A DNA stretch of 64,000 nucleotides from Haematobia irritans (GCF_050003625.1 NC_134397.1:193833063-193897062); one strand, 5' to 3'; counted from the stretch's first letter, positions 46,113-57,320 are shown. Notes: generated by a model not told the origin, from the sequence alone. A program made the numbers and translations.

Positions 46113-48062
46113 AAACTGAATTATATACGTATTTAATCGGTCTTTTTTAATTTAATATATATCACGTACACAGAAAAAAGTGAATAATTGAATCAAATAC
46201 AAAAATTGTGAATTCAATTATTTTTGTATTTGGTTTTCAGCTTATGACGAAAATTGTAAATCCAATTACCCAAATTGTAAGGTTGTCATAAAACTATTTT
46301 CAAAGCAAGTAATATTTGCGTTGAGTATAAATGTAATTTTAATTTGTCAAAATATTCAAATGACATAGTACTAAATCCAAATACATTAGTATTTGAAGTA
46401 TATAAAGTGTTTTCAATTACAGTCGTAATTGAACTGAGTACAATGTTTATAGAATTTTGTAACCTATACAATTACTATCGTAATTGTGTTTATTACGATG
46501 TTAATCAATACAATCTTTGTACTATATAATCTATATTAATTTAAGAAAATTATACAAATACACTCTGAAAAAAATTTTATGCATTTTATTATAAAAAAGA
46601 AATTCTGAAAATATGTATAATTGAAAATACAGCGAAGTACATGTTTGGTAGAAAAATACAGAATATTCATTCTAAACGACGTATTTAACAGGCTTACTCA
46701 CAAAGAAAAAACAGTTTTTGAATTATCTGTACCACCTGCTGGAATTTCCCAAATCTTCCTCATTTATATGCGATTTGTTTCGGCATCCTGCTCTTCTGTA
46801 ATACAAACATCTATTCATATCAAAGTTTCGAAAATATTTCAAAGTTTTACATGATTTTACCTTCTGTTGCTGGGAAGAAATCCTCGAAATCCCCGTTTTC
46901 GAAGTAAACACATTTTCCTCTAGGCCACATATTTTTGACAGTCGGCTTATATCCATTAATATGGCAATTTGACGTATACACGAACTAATTGCAAAAACAA
47001 AATAGAAAGAATGTAATTGTATATATATATATTCCAAAGCTTATTCGCAAGTTTTTAAACGACCCAATTCAAGATGTGTGTAAGTTTATACAACGAAAGA
47101 AATCATTTACATATTTTACTAAAGTTTTCAGCGAATTTTAAAAATTTTACGAACGTAGAAATATGTACTAAATATATTAAATTAACTTTCCATAGTAAAA
47201 AGTTTGTGCTGTGATACTTTCGTCGTGATCCCGACTAATAGTCGAAGTCACGAGAATTCTCGTGAGTCTAAAAATTGTTGTGAACCGTTAATCGTCTTTA
47301 AAAGTTTTGTTTGCGTGAACGTACATGAGTATTTCGTGAATGTGCTTGAGAGAGAGAAAGAATTCTACCAACAGGTCACAGGTTAGACTCACAATGAAAA
47401 TGTTCAATTTTACGAAGAGAATTCTTTCAGTGTAGTTTCCAAAAAACGCGCTTAACCAAAAAAACTGGTATTTAGATAAAGGTACTTACCTGCGATAAAA
47501 ATACAATATGGTGCGCCAAAAATGTTGTAAATGTTAACATTTCGAATCGCGGTACCGATACCACGGTTTATTTACGGGTAAATTCGACCATTTTCTTAAG
47601 AATATTCTTAATAATAACAATAAATGACATTTTATTGTTTGTATTAATTTATTTTTCGTTACGTAGCAACGTCATAAACAGTTTTATCAGGCAATTACGC
47701 ATTATACTTAAATCAATAACTTTTATACTTGGTCCAATTGAACATAGTAATTGATGTGTTGTGAATCCAATTACCAGAGAATTTTGATATTTTTGCCAGT
47801 TTTTCATTCAACCAATTATTTTCATGTTTGACTTAATAAAAATCGTATTTGATATAATTTTTTCATTCAATTATGCCAATAATTGATTTTTATTTTGCTT
47901 CAGTTTTTTCTGTGTATGGACTTACTTACAATTTAGAAGACGGTGTTAGGAGGTTTTAAGATACCTTGCCATCGGCAAACGTTACCGCAACCCAACTAAT
48001 TCGATTGTGGATGGCAGTGTTTAGAAGAAGTTTCTACGCAATCCAGCCGTATATACTTGTTT
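46113..48062 (+). mobile_element. DINE-like family A tail, split by a TIR element
   Basis: The tail 'attatatacgtatttaatcgg' runs to 'atatatcacgta' (46168) and resumes at 47917 with 'tggacttacttacaatttag', continuing to 'tatacttgtt' (about 48062). The 'ttcggcctggccgaa' stem-loop segment is deleted in this copy. With the 29-bp array to its left, this is the right half of a composite element. Confidence 0.8.
46169..47914. mobile_element. 1.75-kb TIR element with CACAGAAAAA ends, TA target duplication
   Basis: The ends CACAGAAAAAAGTG and CAGTTTTTTCTGTG are inverted. The flanking TA (46167-46168, 47915-47916) is duplicated relative to the intact tail in other family-A copies, so the insertion limits are certain to within a base. 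Subterminal blocks 'aattgaatcaaatac' and 'aataattgattttt' recall the shorter CACAG-family MITEs. The interior has a consensus donor on the minus strand (CAG|GTAAGT at 47492-47484) and short ORFs (up to 104 aa) that I do not recognise. It may be a less-deleted relative of the MITEs. Confidence 0.8.
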
Positions 48063-48546
48063 AATAATTCATTTTAAAGGTTTATTTCCTTTTTCAATTG
48101 TTTGTATCATTATCCATAATACAATCTCTCAAAAAATTATAATATTATTCTGTTTTTACAGATTTTAGCGGCTAAAACACCTTTATTTACAGTCATTTTT
48201 GACGAGCTATAACTTCAACTTCAACTCAGACTCAGAATTTAGTTAAATGAAGCGCAAAATATCACCTTTGCAACCCCATATAGTACAACACTATTACTTT
48301 TAAGTGGATTTGTACATAGAATTCTTGTCTACTTTTATGATTCTTGGGCAACTCTGTAATTTGTGTACCTACACTTTAACACCCAGTTCTTGTTTTCTCG
48401 CATCATCTGTTTATGTGGCATCTACACATGTATGGATGTTTGCTTCTCTGTTTTGGTGCTTTCATGTTTCATTGGTGTGCGTAACACAACCACCATTTAT
48501 TAAGAGCAGTTTTACATCTTTAGTCTCTTTGAATAGAATCATGTGA
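48063..48546. other. low-repeat DNA
   Basis: No repeat, RNA or coding signal I can support. The 80-aa plus-strand ORF at 48304-48546 is unrecognised and rich in Ser/Phe/Leu. Confidence 0.4.
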
Positions 48547-48554
48547 GGTTGTAC

Positions 48555-49057
48555 CAGTGCTGCCGCTAGTGAAAAATTGAGTGAAGTAGATTTTGAAAAA
48601 AAAGTGGAGTAGATTGAATAAAATTGAAGTAGCATACATTTTTGAAAACAAAACAATAGCGTCGGTGAGCGTATTCCTTTGCTAAAGATATTAAAGAATT
48701 TATAATCAATAATATATTTATATTTTTCATGGAAATTATTGCACTACTTACCGATTCATCTTGCACATCGCATGTCCACACTTTATTTGACAGTTCACGC
48801 ATTGACACTTGTACAAAGCAAAAATAAAGGGTTGCCATTCCAGCGATGAAAAATAGGGTTTGCATATGTTCAATGATTAAAACCACTATGTTCATCGTAA
48901 TTAAAGCAATACGAAAAACAATTAGGTAATATGGGGAAAAATTAAAAAATTTGAAGCAGAACAAAAAGTGAAGCAGATTTTTGGAAGAAGGAGTGACGAA
49001 GTAAACTTTGTGAAAATGAAGCAAAATACTTCGATTGAAGTAGTAGCGGCAGCACTG
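48555..49057 (-). mobile_element. hAT-type MITE, 503 bp, 14-bp TIRs, 8-bp target duplication
   Basis: The TIRs CAGTGCTGCCGCTA (48555) and TAGCGGCAGCACTG (to 49057) are perfect over 14 bp. The 8-bp GGTTGTAC flanks both sides (48547-48554, 49058-49065), the target size of hAT transposons. A 167-codon ORF on the minus strand (49069-48566) spans the whole element. Within it, a consensus donor (GAATCG|GTAAGT at 48752/48751) follows a segment MQTLFFIAGMATLYFCFVQ...MRELSNKVWTCDVQDES that could be a captured exon with a membrane-like stretch. The identity of that segment is unknown. Confidence 0.9.
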
Positions 49058-49065
49058 GGTTGTAC

Positions 49066-49829
49066 TCAACTGGAAATATTGTGGCTATACAACAATGGTG
49101 TGTGTGCTCTCTTTACTCACCCTTGCAGCAGCTCTTAAATGTTGTCAAATAGCTTTTCTCAAAATTTTCCTATTCCATGTTTCTCTCATCAAGTTGTCAC
49201 AGAATATTTTTGTTTCATTACAGGTTCTGGATATATGAACTTTTTTTCTCTTGTATTTTTCTTTCATTTCAGTTAAGAGTTAAAACTTTCTCTTTTGTGA
49301 TGCCATCATTAGCTTAAGTTGTTTTTTTTTATTTCTGAAAAATAGGCAATGCTATAAAGGAGTGTTATTTAAGTTTTGTTTTTATTCATTGTTGTTTTGT
49401 TGGTATTTTTTTCTCTCTCCCAAACACATGCTATTCAGGTTATCTTTGTGTTTCCAGTTATTTGGTCATTGTTCCTTTTTGAACATTAGCATGCTCTTAA
49501 GGAGAAAAATAAATTTGGCTTAAAGATGAATTTTTGCAAACTATGCAGCCATAAATTAAAAATGCTACAGGGTGGCTGATATGTATGGCAATAAACTTCA
49601 GGTTGCTATTATTTCTAAACCACTCGTCTGATTGCTGACACATGTACTTTAGTGATAGTTCATTTTATTGTTTACAAGCTAACAAAAGTATTTTGATCTA
49701 TTGTATTCAGAAATAAAATTATTTGCAATGCAAGCTGATAGTGCGATTGCTTTATATTTGGCTGGATAACCCCGAGTGGCTACCGTTAGAGCTTCGCTTG
49801 CACGAAAGTGGCCTGTTATCGAATTTGAT
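49066..49829. other. low-repeat DNA
   Basis: T-rich sequence with no supported gene. Near 49570 'cagggtggctgatatgtatg' could be the edge of the Tc1/mariner remnant that follows. Confidence 0.35.
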
Positions 49830-50060
49830 TTTCTCCAATGAGAACTCATTCCAAATTGAACAGTGAACAACAAAATAATCGTGTATACTCAACTGAAAAT
49901 GGACATTATCGATTGGCCAGGAGAACTCAAGCGCCGCCGATGGTAATGGTGCGGACCGCCGTAAAGACCGATACGACCATCGTTTCGTGGTTTGCATTCG
50001 TCGACCGTGGGGTCAAAATAAATGACAACTGTTATCGAGAAAATAACCAAAAATAAAGAC
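49830..50060 (+). pseudogene. Tc1/mariner transposase remnant
   Basis: The plus-strand frame from 49838 ends in PPMVMVRTAVKTDTTIVSWF, AFVDRGVKINDNCYREN and a stop. The pattern MVW.A....G...VFV..GVKIN...Y.E is the segment between the first two catalytic acids in Tc1/mariner transposases. No flanking catalytic residues or TIRs could be assigned, so it is an old fragment. A related fragment lies at 63.2 kb. Confidence 0.65.
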
Positions 50061-50264
50061 AAACATTTCGGTACCAAGGCACTCATCACGCGTCAAACAA
50101 GAATAGTCTAAAAGGAAGGTTAATTTTCTATCGCACAATGATCACCAAAATCTGCGGTTCTCGATCCATTTGACTTTTGCGTCTGGACCATTTTGTAGAG
50201 TAAAGCTGAGTACTATGTTCAGTTTTTAAGCTGAAAACCAGCTTGTTTTCACGGTTACTTTTTT

Positions 50265-51942
50265 TATACCCTCCACCGTAGGGAGGTATATTAACTATGT
50301 CATTCCGTTTGTAACACATCGAAATATTGCTCTAAGACCCCATAAAGAATATATATTCTGGGTCGTGGTGAAATTCTGAGTCGATCTGAGTTTGTCCGTC
50401 CGTCCGTCTGTAGAAATCACGCTAACTTCCGAACGCCACAAGCTATCGACTTGAAACTTGGCACAAGTAGTTGTTATTGATGTAGGTCGGATGGTATTGC
50501 AAATGGGCCATATCGGTCCACTTTTACGTATAGCCCCCATATAAACGGACCCCCAAATTTGGCTTGCAGACACTCTAAGAGAAGCAAATTTCATCCGATC
50601 CGGCTGAAATTTGGTACATGGTGTTAGTATATGGTCTCTAATAACCATGCAAAAATTGGTCCACATCGGTCCATAATTATATATAGCCCCCATATAAACC
50701 GATCCCCCGATTTGGCTTTCTGAGCCTCTAAGAGAAGCAAATTTCATCCGATCCGGCTGAAATTCGGTACGTGGTGTTAGTATATGGTATCTAACAACCA
50801 AGCAAAAATTGATCCACATCGGTCCATAATTATATATAGCCCCCATATAAACCGATCCCCCGATTTGGCTTGCGAGGCCTCTAAGAGAAGCAAATTTCAT
50901 CCGATCCGGCTGAAATTTGGTATATGGTGTTAGTATATGGTCTCTAACAACCAAGCAAAAATTGGTCCACATCGGTCCATAATTGTGTATAGCCCCCATA
51001 TAAACCGATCACCAGATTTGACCTCCGGAGCCTCTTGGAAGACCAAAATTCATCAGATTCAGTGGAAATTTGGTATGTGGTGTTAATATATGGCCTCAAA
51101 CTCCCATGCAAAAATTGGTCGAAATCGGTCCATAATTATATATAGCCCCCATATAAACCGATCCCCAGATTTGACCTCCGGAGCCCCTTGGAAAAGCAAA
51201 ATTCATCCGATTCGGTTGAAATTTGGTACGTGATGTTAGTATATGGTATCCAACAACCATGCAGGAATTGGTTCACATCAGTCCATAATTATATATAGAA
51301 CCCATATAAACCGTTCCCCAGATTTGACCTCCGGTGCCTTTTGGAGAAGCAAAATTCATCCGATCTGGTTGAAATTTTGTACGTGGTGTTAGTATATGAT
51401 ATTTAACAACTATGCCAAAAGTGGTCCATATCAGTCCATAGTCATATATAGCCCCCATATAAACCGATCCCGAGATTTGGTTTTGGAGCCTCTTGGAGGA
51501 GCAAATTTCATCCGAGTCAGTTGAAATTTGGTACATTGTGCTAGTATATGGCCGTTAACAACCATCCCTAACTAGGTCCATATCAGTCTACAGTTATATA
51601 TAGCCCTCAGATAAATCGATCCCCAATCACACAAAAATGGGTCCATATCAATAATTGTATATAGCCTCCATATAAGCGACCCCCATATTTCAATTCTGGC
51701 TCCCTACGTACCGTGCAAAAGTCCATATCGAATCGTAATTATTTGTAGACTTACCTACACATACTTTTTTGTCTAATGTATACCATGTATGGACTAACTC
51801 ACAATTTAGAAAACGATTTAAGATACCACAACCCAAGTAATTCGATTGTGGATGACCGTCTTTCGTAGAAGTTTCTACGCAATCCATGGTGGAGGGTTCA
51901 TAAGACTCGGCCTGGCCGAACTTACGGCCGTTTATACTTGTT
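50265..51942 (+). mobile_element. DINE-1-like element, family A (copy A5), complete, no 29-bp array
   Basis: The head TATACCCTCCACCG (50265) is followed by 'cattccgtttgtaacacatc', the CCGTCCGTCCGTC run (about 50396-50410), about seven 153-bp units and the tail. The tail ends with 'ctcggcctggccgaacttac' and 'tttatacttgtt'. A 234-residue ORF on the minus strand (50999-50295) consists of 51-residue repeats and reflects the 153-bp period. The tail here is reached through 'ccatatttcaattctggctc' instead of a 29-bp array. Confidence 0.88.
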
Positions 51943-52204
51943 AATTAACTAATTTAGAAATATAAAATTATTTGCAATCAATGCCTTGGATCTTTTCCAT
52001 CCATTATTTGGCAAGATTCGATCAAAATATAATCGTCTTCATAAATATATTTGTACTTTTAATTTAGTGTTTTGGTGAAAAAACCGAACATAGTACTCAC
52101 CTTAAGGTTGATTCCAAAGTGTTGATCATCATAAGACAACACTTCGCCCGGAAATCGGCCAAATTACCGCACCACCAGCCGTTGCACTGAATTTGTACAA
52201 CTTC
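51943..52204. other. unassigned spacer between two DINE elements
   Basis: No feature seen. Confidence 0.4.
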
Positions 52205-52360
52205 TTAAAGTTTGATCCGAATTCAGTGTTTTGGATGTGAATTAAAAAAATTTGTGATATTTTGCCAAATAAATAATATTTAAATTGTTTTATGATTTCT
52301 AATGTATCCTAACGCTTTGATATCAAGTATTTTCAAAAATTCGCAATTTTTCTGGAGCAG
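52205..52360. repeat. unnamed dispersed repeat (partner of 15.66-15.83 kb)
   Basis: See the blocks listed for 15663-15825. Identity looks around 80 percent by eye. It ends ~30 bp before a family-A head. Confidence 0.6.
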
Positions 52361-53334
52361 ATGCAGTCACGCATTAAAATGATCCCTTTAATTATACCCT
52401 CCACCATAGGATGGGGGGTATATTAACTTTGTCATTCCGTTTGTAACACATCGAAATATTACTCTAAGACCCCATATAGTATATATATTCTGGGTCTTGG
52501 TGAAATTCTGAGTCGATCTAAGTATGTTCGTCCGTTCGTCTGTTGAAATCACGGTAACTTTCGAACGACACAAGCTATCGACTTGAAACTTGGCACAAGT
52601 AGTTGTTATTGATGTCGGTCGGATGGTATTGCAAATGGACTATATCGGAGCCTCTAAGAGAAGCATGTTTCATCCCATTTGGCTGAAATTTGGTGCATGG
52701 TGTATATATGGTCTCTAACAACCGTGCCAGAATTGGTCCATATCGGTTCATAATTTTATATAGCCCCCATATAAACCGATCCCCAGATTTGGCTTGCGGA
52801 GCCTCAAAGAGAATCAAATTTCATCCGATCCGGCTGAAATTTGGTGCATGGTGTTAGTATATGGTCTCTAACAACCATGCAAAAATTGCTCCACATAGGT
52901 CCATAATTATATATAGACGCAATATAAACGGATCTCCAGATGTAGCTGGGGATCCGTTTAGAATTTTGTACATGGTGTTGGTATATGGTCTCTAACAACC
53001 ATGCAAAAATTGGTCCCAATCGGTCCATAATTATATATAGCCTCCATATAAATCGATCCCCAGATTTGGCTTGCGGATCCTCTAAGAGAAGCAAATTTCA
53101 TCCGATCCGGTTGCAATTTGGTACATTGCACTAGTATATGGCTGATAACAAACATGCCAAAATTTGTCCGTATCGATTTATAGTTATATATAGCCCCCGG
53201 ATAAACCGATCCCCAACCATATAACAAACATGCCAAAATTGGTCCGTATCGATTTATAGTTATATATAGCCCCCAGATAAACCGATCCCCAACCACATAA
53301 AAATCATGTTTACAGCTCGAGCCAAAAATATTCT

Positions 53335-53705
53335 ACCAACATTTTATTGCTATAGAAAATTTTGTCAAAATTTCATATTTCTATAGAAAATTTTATTTCT
53401 ATAGAAAAGTTTGTCCACATATTATTTTTTTATGAAATTTTCTCAAAATATAATTTCTATAGAAAATTTTGTCAAAAATTTATTTCTATAGAAAATTTTG
53501 TCAAAATTTTATTTCTATAGAACATTTTGTCAACATTTTATTTCTGTAGGAAATTTTGCCAAATATAATTTCTATAGAAAATTTTGTCAAAAAATTAATT
53601 GGTATAGTAAATTTTGTAAAATTTTTATATTTCTATAGAAAATTTTGTCAGAATTTTATTTCTGTAGAAAATTTTGTCAAAATGTTATGTTATTTCTATA
53701 GACAA
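53335..53705. repeat. 29-bp array inside DINE-A6
   Basis: About 12 degenerate units in the TTTCTATAGAAAATTTTGTC orientation, entered through 'ctcgagccaaaaatattc' + 'taccaac' as at 20.53 kb. Confidence 0.87.
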
Positions 53706-53908
53706 TTTATAAAGCACCTCGTAGTTGGAGAGGTGCTTCGTAAACAAGAGTCTACAATTTTTGGTAGACTCTTGTTCATAATTTTATATAGCCCCTATAT
53801 AACGCGACCTCCATATTTCAATTCTGGCTCTATAACTACAGCACAAAAGTTCATATCGGTTCGTAATTATTTCTTCCCTATATATAGACCGGTCAAGAAC
53901 TGAATATA

Positions 53909-54843
53909 AAGGGTGATTTGTTAAGAGCTTGATAACTTTTTTTTAAAAAAAAAACGCATAAAATTTGCAAAATCTCATCGGTTCTTTATTTGAAACGTTA
54001 GATTGGTCCATGACATTTACTTTTTGAAGATAATTTCATTTAAATGTTGACCGCGGCTGCGTCTTAGGTGGTCCATTCGGAAAGTCCAATTTTGGGCAAC
54101 TTTTTCGAGCATTTCGGCCGGAATAGCCCGAATTTCTTCGAAAATGTTGTCTTCCAAAGCTGGAATAGTTGCTGGCTTATTTCTGTAGACTTTAGACTTG
54201 ACGTAGCCCCACAAAAAATAGTCTAAAGGCGTCAAATCGCATGATCTTGGTGGCCAACTTACCGGTCCATTTCTTGAGATGAATTGTTCTCCGAAGTTTT
54301 CCCTCAAAATGGCCATAGAATCGCGAGCTGTGTGGCATGTAGCGCCATCTTGTTGAAACCACATGTCAACCAAGTTCAGTTCTTCCATTTTTGGCAACAA
54401 AAAGTTTGTTAGCATCGAACGATAGCGATCGCCATTCACCGTAACGTTGCGTCCAACAGCATCTTTGAAAAAATACGGTCCAATGATTCCACCAGCGTAC
54501 AAACCACACCAAACAGTGCATTTTTCGGGATGCATGGGCAGTTCTTGAACGGCTTCTGGTTGCTCTTCACTCCAAATGCGGCAATTTTGCTTATTTACGT
54601 AGCCATTCAACCAGAAATGAGCCTCATCGCTGAACAAAATTTGTCGATAAAAAAGCGGATTTTCTGCCAACTTTTCTAGGGCCCATTCACTGAAAATTCG
54701 ACGTTGTGGCTCGTTAGTAAGTGTATTCATGATGAAATGTCAAAGCATACTGAGCATCTTTCTCTTTGACACCATGTCTGAAATCCCACGTGATCTGTCA
54801 AATACTAATGCATGAAAATCCTAACCTCAAAAGAATCACCCTT
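53909..54843 (-). mobile_element. Tc1/mariner element, DD41D type, internally deleted (copy 2)
   Basis: 935-bp element between TA dinucleotides (53907-53908, 54844-54845) with AAGGGTGATT / AATCACCCTT ends. It differs from the element at 5031-5962 by only a handful of bases and a few extra Ts near 53940. It sits in the tail of a DINE-A element. Confidence 0.93.
54017..54730 (-). CDS. mariner-type transposase, N-terminally truncated ORF
   Basis: 237-residue ORF starting MNTLTNEPQRRIFSEW. It contains FSDEAHFWLNG (Asp 35), WCGLYAGGIIGPYFF, WFQQDGATCHTA (Asp 128) and SCDLTPLDYFLWG (Asp 170), followed by the basic C-terminal tail ending FKK. Spacing between Asp 128 and Asp 170 is 41 residues (DD41D). 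Typical Tc1/mariner transposases have about 340 residues. The missing ~100 N-terminal residues would contain the paired helix-turn-helix DNA-binding domain, so this protein should not bind its ends alone. The ORF is intact, unlike copy 1. The upstream 100 bp of the element has no coding continuation. Confidence 0.85.
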   Translation of the reverse strand: MNTLTNEPQRRIFSEWALEKLAENPLFYRQILFSDEAHFWLNGYVNKQNCRIWSEEQPEAVQELPMHPEKCTVWCGLYAGGIIGPYFFKDAVGRNVTVNGDRYRSMLTNFLLPKMEELNLVDMWFQQDGATCHTARDSMAILRENFGEQFISRNGPVSWPPRSCDLTPLDYFLWGYVKSKVYRNKPATIPALEDNIFEEIRAIPAEMLEKVAQNWTFRMDHLRRSRGQHLNEIIFKK

Positions 54844-54915
54844 TATTTAATCGACCTTTCTTTTGTCTAATATTTATGCCACATGTACCAACTTACAATT
54901 TAGAAGATGATGTTA

Positions 54916-55070
54916 GGTTAGGTGGCAGCCCGATATATCAGGCTCACTTAGACTATTCAGTCCCTTGTGATACCACATTGGAGAACTTCTCTCTTATCAC
55001 TGAGTGCTGCCCGATTCCATGTTAAGCTCAATGAAAAGGGACCTCCTTTTTATAGGCGAGTCCGAACGGT
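54916..55070 (-). mobile_element. 5'-truncated SINE with 10-bp target duplication
   Basis: Contains only the 3' ~155 bp of the SINE (from 'ccgttcggactcg' to the CCTAA end) on the minus strand, flanked by GATGATGTTA at 54906-54915 and 55071-55080. 5' truncation with a variable-length target duplication is the signature of LINE-type target-primed insertion. Confidence 0.92.
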
Positions 55071-55225
55071 GATGATGTTAAGAAGCTTTAAGATGCCTTG
55101 CCATCGGCCGCAACCCAAGTAATTCAATTGTGGATGGCCGTCTTCAGTAGACGTTTCTATGCAATGCATGGTGGAGGGTACATAAGATTCGGCCTTGCCG
55201 AACTTACGGCCGTATATACTTGTTT

Positions 55226-55601
55226 TTTAATTCAATCAATCACAAAAATGATAGTATCAATCACAGTTTTAATTGATTGATTAAAAAATTAATTGATTTC
55301 ATGAGACAATTTCAATTAATTTTTTAATTTCATTCAATTAAAAATGTAATTAATGTTGATTGCGAAACTCAATAATTTTTTAAATTAAAAACTATTTTCA
55401 TATACTTTCTTAAATGACTTTGTGTTTTTATTTGGATTACTACAAGATTGATTTTTCGAAATAAATTTTTAATAACAAATTAAAAAAAATCCATCACCTT
55501 CTTTAACTAACTTACTTGATTTGATTAAAAAGTTAATTTATAGATCAATGTATTCAATCATCTTTTTAATTGGAAATATTTTGGTGTTAGTTTTTTCTGT
55601 G
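55226..55601. mobile_element. AT-rich MITE, CACAG family (copy M4, left end decayed)
   Basis: The right end TTTTTTCTGTG followed by TA matches the other members. The interior has 'aattaattttttaatt' blocks. The left end is fused to the end of the DINE-A tail and lacks a clear CACAG. Confidence 0.7.
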
Positions 55602-57125
55602 TACTTCTGGATCGTTATTTCGATATCCAAACTTAGTTTTTTGGAACATACAAAATTTCACCTATTCATCCATTTAAATTAACTTCATCACATCCAATGC
55701 CAAAATAAAATTCGAAGTTCTGGCGCTTTGTTTTTGTGGGGGCTAAACTAAAGTTGAAAGACATAAATAACAAAATCGAAAAAGATGGAATCTAAGTTGC
55801 AAGGGAAACAGCAGCTGGGACAGTTGTCATGGATGTAATAGTAGTGGCAATGATGAGGCAGCCATGGTGTTGGCCATGGTGGTCCTGGCTGGTAACACCA
55901 ATCAAGAACACAAAACAAAAACAAAAACAACTTGCAAAAGTATTTTACTTGAAGGCATCATCATCAATTGTAAAAAAAAGGAAAAAGAGGAAAAGTGCGA
56001 TAGAGACTAGAAAAAGTAGAGGCTGAACAAAATAGAACAAAATGCACAGATTCCAAAGCTGTATGAGTGTGGCGGAATGTACTCTACATTGTAGAAACAT
56101 GTGCAAATGTTAACAAGAATACCAATTCGAAAATACTCACAAAGCCACACTCTCACTCACACACACACACGCAGAGATATCATTGAACGAACGAAATCCA
56201 TTCAGGCCAACAACCAAATCGCCGAGGGTAGTAAATTTTTTTTGTTCTTCTCTTACAAAGTTTGTGTTAATGTAGGTGAGTGATGGCTGCATGAGTGTGT
56301 GTGTGTGTGTACGTGTTTGTATGCAAGGAGTGAGGTGAATATTGTCCTGTAGATTATTGGAAATGGCATTAATGAATATGCCAGAGTAAGAGTATGTGTG
56401 TGTGTGTGTGTTGGTGCTTCGATTTTAAGACAAAAGATGGAAAAGTGTGAAAGCTAAGTGTATTTGGTCTTGCTTGCCATAAATGTGTTATTGTGCTATC
56501 GGTCTCATTTGTCTGTACGCCCCCATCTCCTTACTTCACTCTCTCTCTCTCTGTCTCTCTGTAAATGTCTTTATGTTGGTGTTGTTTTTTTTTATATGGT
56601 ATTTGGTATGAGAATTTATGCCGTAATTTTTTTATTGTCCTTGTTGTATTATCTGAAGCACATTATCGTGATTAAAATTTAAAAATTTTGCTATGGTTCT
56701 CCTACTCTGGCACCGACTGACTACTTTGGCTAAAGGGCAAATGAAAATAACAAAATTGAGTTCCATCACACAACCTTAACGTTATCGGTGTTGTTGTTGT
56801 TGCAGACATTAAGCTGCTGATTGCAAGTAGGACAAGGAGCCAAGATGAGGGTATGGAACAAAGTTGTTCTAGAGTAAAACCAAAAATGTCTTTGCAAAAA
56901 GGATTTATGGCACATCTTGGTTTGCCATAATGGGCATATTTTGGGGGGGGGGGGGGGGGGGCGTCGGTAGTTTTAATATTCGACTGCAATGTTGTAACGT
57001 TAGGACTTTCATAATGTCGCATACGATGTTGGGTATTTAATTTTGAAATTTCCTCAAAATTTTCTAGTCACTGATCGAAAATATATCCTCGACAAGAAAA
57101 GGTCATTATTATCCAGCAAAAACAG
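55602..57125. other. low-repeat DNA with simple repeats
   Basis: Host-like sequence without a supported gene. Simple repeats: (CA)n near 56157-56171, (GT)n near 56297-56311 and 56394-56411, (CT)n near 56538-56563, and a run of 19 G at 56943-56961. Confidence 0.5.
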
Positions 57126-57129
57126 AGCT

Positions 57130-57320
57130 TCCAAAAAAAGTAGTTTGGATGTCCAATTTGTTATTCGGAAGTAGTGTAAACTTGGATCATCTCCAATGAA
57201 TTTTACATGCACGGAAGTACTCCATTTTGGTTCCTTGGCATTGCTTTAGAAGTTATGGCTTGTTCATTTGGGTGAAGAAATTTAAAAAGTAAAAAAAAAA
57301 CAAAAAGAAAATCCGTTTTC
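57130..57320 (-). repeat. unnamed dispersed repeat (partner of 6.21-6.42 kb)
   Basis: Reverse-complement match to the repeat at 6210-6420 ('cggaagtagtgtaaacttgg', 'tctccaatgaattttac', 'cggaagtactcc', 'gcattgctttagaag'). It directly precedes the head of the next DINE-A element. Confidence 0.65.

Larger units (their letters stand above)
52393..55224 (+). mobile_element. DINE-1-like element, family A, composite with nested mariner and SINE (copy A6)
   Basis: Order: head (TATACCCTCCACCATAGG, 52393), 153-bp units (to about 53300, one partly deleted near 52630-52650), a 'ctcgagccaaaaatattc' joint, a 29-bp array (53335-53705), 'tatagcccctatataacgc', and the tail start ('aactgaata', 53904). A mariner follows (53909-54843), then tail continuation, a truncated SINE (54916-55070) and the tail end with 'attcggccttgccgaactta' and 'tatacttgtt'. 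Both nested insertions have target duplications, so the tail sequence can be rejoined unambiguously. Confidence 0.88.

Noticed and set aside
46723..47037. 104-codon minus-strand ORF inside the 1.75-kb TIR element as a transposase
   Set aside because: No catalytic motif or zinc finger could be recognised; left unassigned.
50295..50999. 234-codon ORF in DINE copy A5
   Set aside because: Repeat-period artefact, same reasoning as the 406-codon ORF.
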